Under the pieces are notes generated by a model. That model had not been told where the DNA came from and did not search any database. It saw only the letters and a list, made by a program, of their open reading frames with translations. This document shows positions 62,726 to 64,000 of a stretch of DNA of 64,000 nucleotides, one piece after another. The stretch is from CAWEQW01 sp963811365. Lineage in GTDB: Bacteria; Actinomycetota; Actinomycetes; Propionibacteriales; Nocardioidaceae. Numbering within the stretch: position 1 is the first letter of the stretch; every line of letters begins with the position of its first letter. The stretch spans positions 124,001-188,000 of the forward strand of contig CAWEQW010000014.1 in assembly GCA_963811365.1 (NCBI GenBank), in the 5' to 3' direction. Made by a program: the position numbers and the translations under genes.

Positions 62726-64000
62726 TCACCTCGAGTTCGACGCACGCGTCCGGGCCTGCTCGGCGCGGCGGTGCAGGAGCGCACGCTCGCCCTGGTTCCT
62801 GGTGCGCGTGGCCGCCTCGGTGAACGCCTCGCTCGCCTGCGCGGGCAGCCCGGCCCGTTCGAGGAGGTCTCCGCGGACACTCGGCAGGAGCGGTGAGTCG
62901 CCGAGCGCCCCGGCGTCGAGCTCCTCCAGCACGGCGAGCCCTGCGTCCGGGCCGAACGCCCGCCCGTATGCCACCGCCCGGTTCACCTCGACGACCGGTC
63001 CCGGCGCGGCCTCGGCCAGGACGTCGTACAGGGCCGCGATCCGGCGCCAGTCCGTGTCCTCGGCACGAGCCGCGCGGGCATGCTGCGCAGCGATCGAGGC
63101 CTGCAGGAAGTACCTGCCGACCGGCTTCCCGCGCGCAGCGAGCCGCTCGGCCTGCCGCAGGGCACTCATCCCGCGCCGGATCAGCAGCCGGTCCCACCGT
63201 GTGCGGTCCTGCGCCTCCAGCAGCACCGGCTCACCGTGCTCATCGAGCCGGGCGGCCATCCGCGAGCCCTGGATCTCCAGCAGCGCCTGCAGGCCGAGCA
63301 CCTCGGGCTCCTCGGGAGCGAGTGCGGCCAGCATCCGCGCCAGCCGCATCGCCTCACTCGTCAGGTCCGGGCGCATCCAGTCCTCGCCGGCGGTGGCGGT
63401 GTAGCCCTCGTTGAAGACCAGGTAGACCACGGCCATCACGTCGTCCAGACGCCTGGTCCGCTCCGCCCCGACAGGCAGCTCGAACTCGACGTGAGCCCGC
63501 GACAGGGTCTTCTTGGCCCGCGAGATCCGCTGACCCATGGTCGACTCGCTGGTCAGGAACCCGCGGGCGATCTCCGCGGTGGTCAGCCCGCCGACCAACC
63601 GCAAAGTCAGCGCCGCCCGGGACTCGGCGCTCAGCACCGGGTGACAGGACAAGAAGATCAGCCGCAGCACGTCGTCCTCGATGTAGTCCACCTGGCCGTC
63701 GAGGTCGGGCATCTGCGCCTCCTCTGCCCCACCGGCGTGTTCGAGCTCCGCGACCTTGCGGCGAAGGTTGCCGGCGCGCCGGAAGTGGTCGACGCCGCGC
63801 CGCTTCGCGGTGGTCATCAGCCACGCGCCCGGGTTCGCCGGAACACCGGTGGTGGGCCACTGCTCGAGCGCGGCCACGAGTGCGTCCTGGGCCAGGTCCT
63901 CGGCGAGCTCCACATCCCGGGTCATCCGGGTCAGCGCGCCGACGAGGCGGGCCGACTCGGCCCGCCACGCGGCGACGACGGCCTCGGTCAGGTCATCTGC
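62726..64000 (-). CDS. ECF sigma factor with C-terminal TPR-like extension (5' end outside window)
   Basis: At least 424 residues; the open frame continues to the window edge (ADDLTEAVVAAWRAESARLV precedes MTRDVELAEDLAQDALVAAL), so the start is not visible. Region 2 spans EDLAQDALVAALEQWPTTGV to NPGAWLMTTAKRRGVDHFRR, region 4 LRLVGGLTTAEIARGFLTSE. The long C-terminal part with VYLVFNEGYTATAGEDWM and repeated helices is characteristic of the ECF42 group, which lacks an anti-sigma factor and is often encoded beside a YCII/DGPF-domain protein. That partner would lie beyond the window. Confidence 0.88.
   Translation of the reverse strand, partial: ADDLTEAVVAAWRAESARLVGALTRMTRDVELAEDLAQDALVAALEQWPTTGVPANPGAWLMTTAKRRGVDHFRRAGNLRRKVAELEHAGGAEEAQMPDLDGQVDYIEDDVLRLIFLSCHPVLSAESRAALTLRLVGGLTTAEIARGFLTSESTMGQRISRAKKTLSRAHVEFELPVGAERTRRLDDVMAVVYLVFNEGYTATAGEDWMRPDLTSEAMRLARMLAALAPEEPEVLGLQALLEIQGSRMAARLDEHGEPVLLEAQDRTRWDRLLIRRGMSALRQAERLAARGKPVGRYFLQASIAAQHARAARAEDTDWRRIAALYDVLAEAAPGPVVEVNRAVAYGRAFGPDAGLAVLEELDAGALGDSPLLPSVRGDLLERAGLPAQASEAFTEAATRTRNQGERALLHRRAEQARTRASNSR

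Overview
The window is a high-GC actinobacterial chromosome segment. The start carries the conserved actinobacterial arrangement zinc metalloprotease - dacB - ppa. GTG starts, four-base ATGA/GTGA gene overlaps, a glycerol operon controlled by an IclR-type regulator (as gylR-gylCAB in Streptomyces) and the gene content fit Propionibacteriales, most likely a Nocardioides-like organism. That placement is inference, because no rRNA or other marker gene is present and no tRNA was seen.

Layout. 1-4.5 kb: cell-wall and housekeeping genes (metalloprotease, DacB, Ppa, NlpC/P60 peptidase). 5.1-9 kb: a thiamine uptake operon (thiBPQ) behind a TPP riboswitch. 9-12.9 kb: acyl-CoA dehydrogenase, a two-component system and an acetyltransferase. 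13-17.5 kb: small proteins, a MOSC protein, a polysaccharide deacetylase preceded by a truncated MGDG-synthase-like gene, HdeD and CorA. 17.6-24.2 kb: glycerol catabolism, with a broken glpK copy and an IclR regulator on the minus strand divergent from glpF-glpK-glpD, and two 17-bp palindromic operators between. 24.2-32 kb: envelope genes (MprF-like aminoacyl-phospholipid synthase, esterase, SGNH lipoprotein, DoxX, OafA-like acyltransferase). 32-36 kb: an APC permease / ROK kinase / SIS-domain operon that may degrade Amadori compounds or amino sugars. 36-40 kb: VOC protein, SpoIIE-type phosphatase, decayed intradiol dioxygenase, VWA protein. 40.2-57.3 kb: a compact, unbroken biosynthetic gene cluster (BGC). 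57.3-64 kb: SppA, class IV aminotransferase, sulfotransferase-like protein, DHA2 exporter and an ECF sigma factor cut by the window end.

The cluster at 40.2-57.3 kb is the most interesting part. It has two minus-strand operons with nearly all genes overlapping and two plus-strand transport/methyltransferase-fold units, arranged as two divergent pairs. It encodes three carrier proteins, a PPTase, two independent loading enzymes (a fatty acyl-AMP ligase and an aminoacyl-tRNA-synthetase-like amino acid:carrier protein ligase), an AurF/CmlI-type diiron oxygenase, a second ferritin-like diiron protein, a flavin monooxygenase, a thioester-reductase-like SDR, a KAS III homologue with replaced catalytic residues, a DUF3419/BtaA-like SAM enzyme, a Cys-His-Asp acyltransferase-like protein, a PurF homologue, a nucleoside deoxyribosyltransferase-like protein, and MMPL and MFS exporters. 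Both divergent promoter regions contain the same palindrome TGATAC-N14-GTATCA, so one regulator or one palindromic bidirectional promoter probably controls the whole cluster. I do not recognise it as a known pathway. A lipidated, N-oxygenated amino-acid-derived metabolite is the inferred type of product.

Reading frames are broken by small indels, mostly one extra G or C in a short run, in at least twelve genes between 0 and 38.3 kb, including the normally essential ppa. None was seen from 38.5 to 64 kb. I read most of these as sequence errors rather than real gene decay. Three copies of a palindromic intergenic repeat (2.9, 16.3 and 28.3 kb) and a pair of perfect hairpins sharing one loop (4.8 kb) are further non-coding structures.
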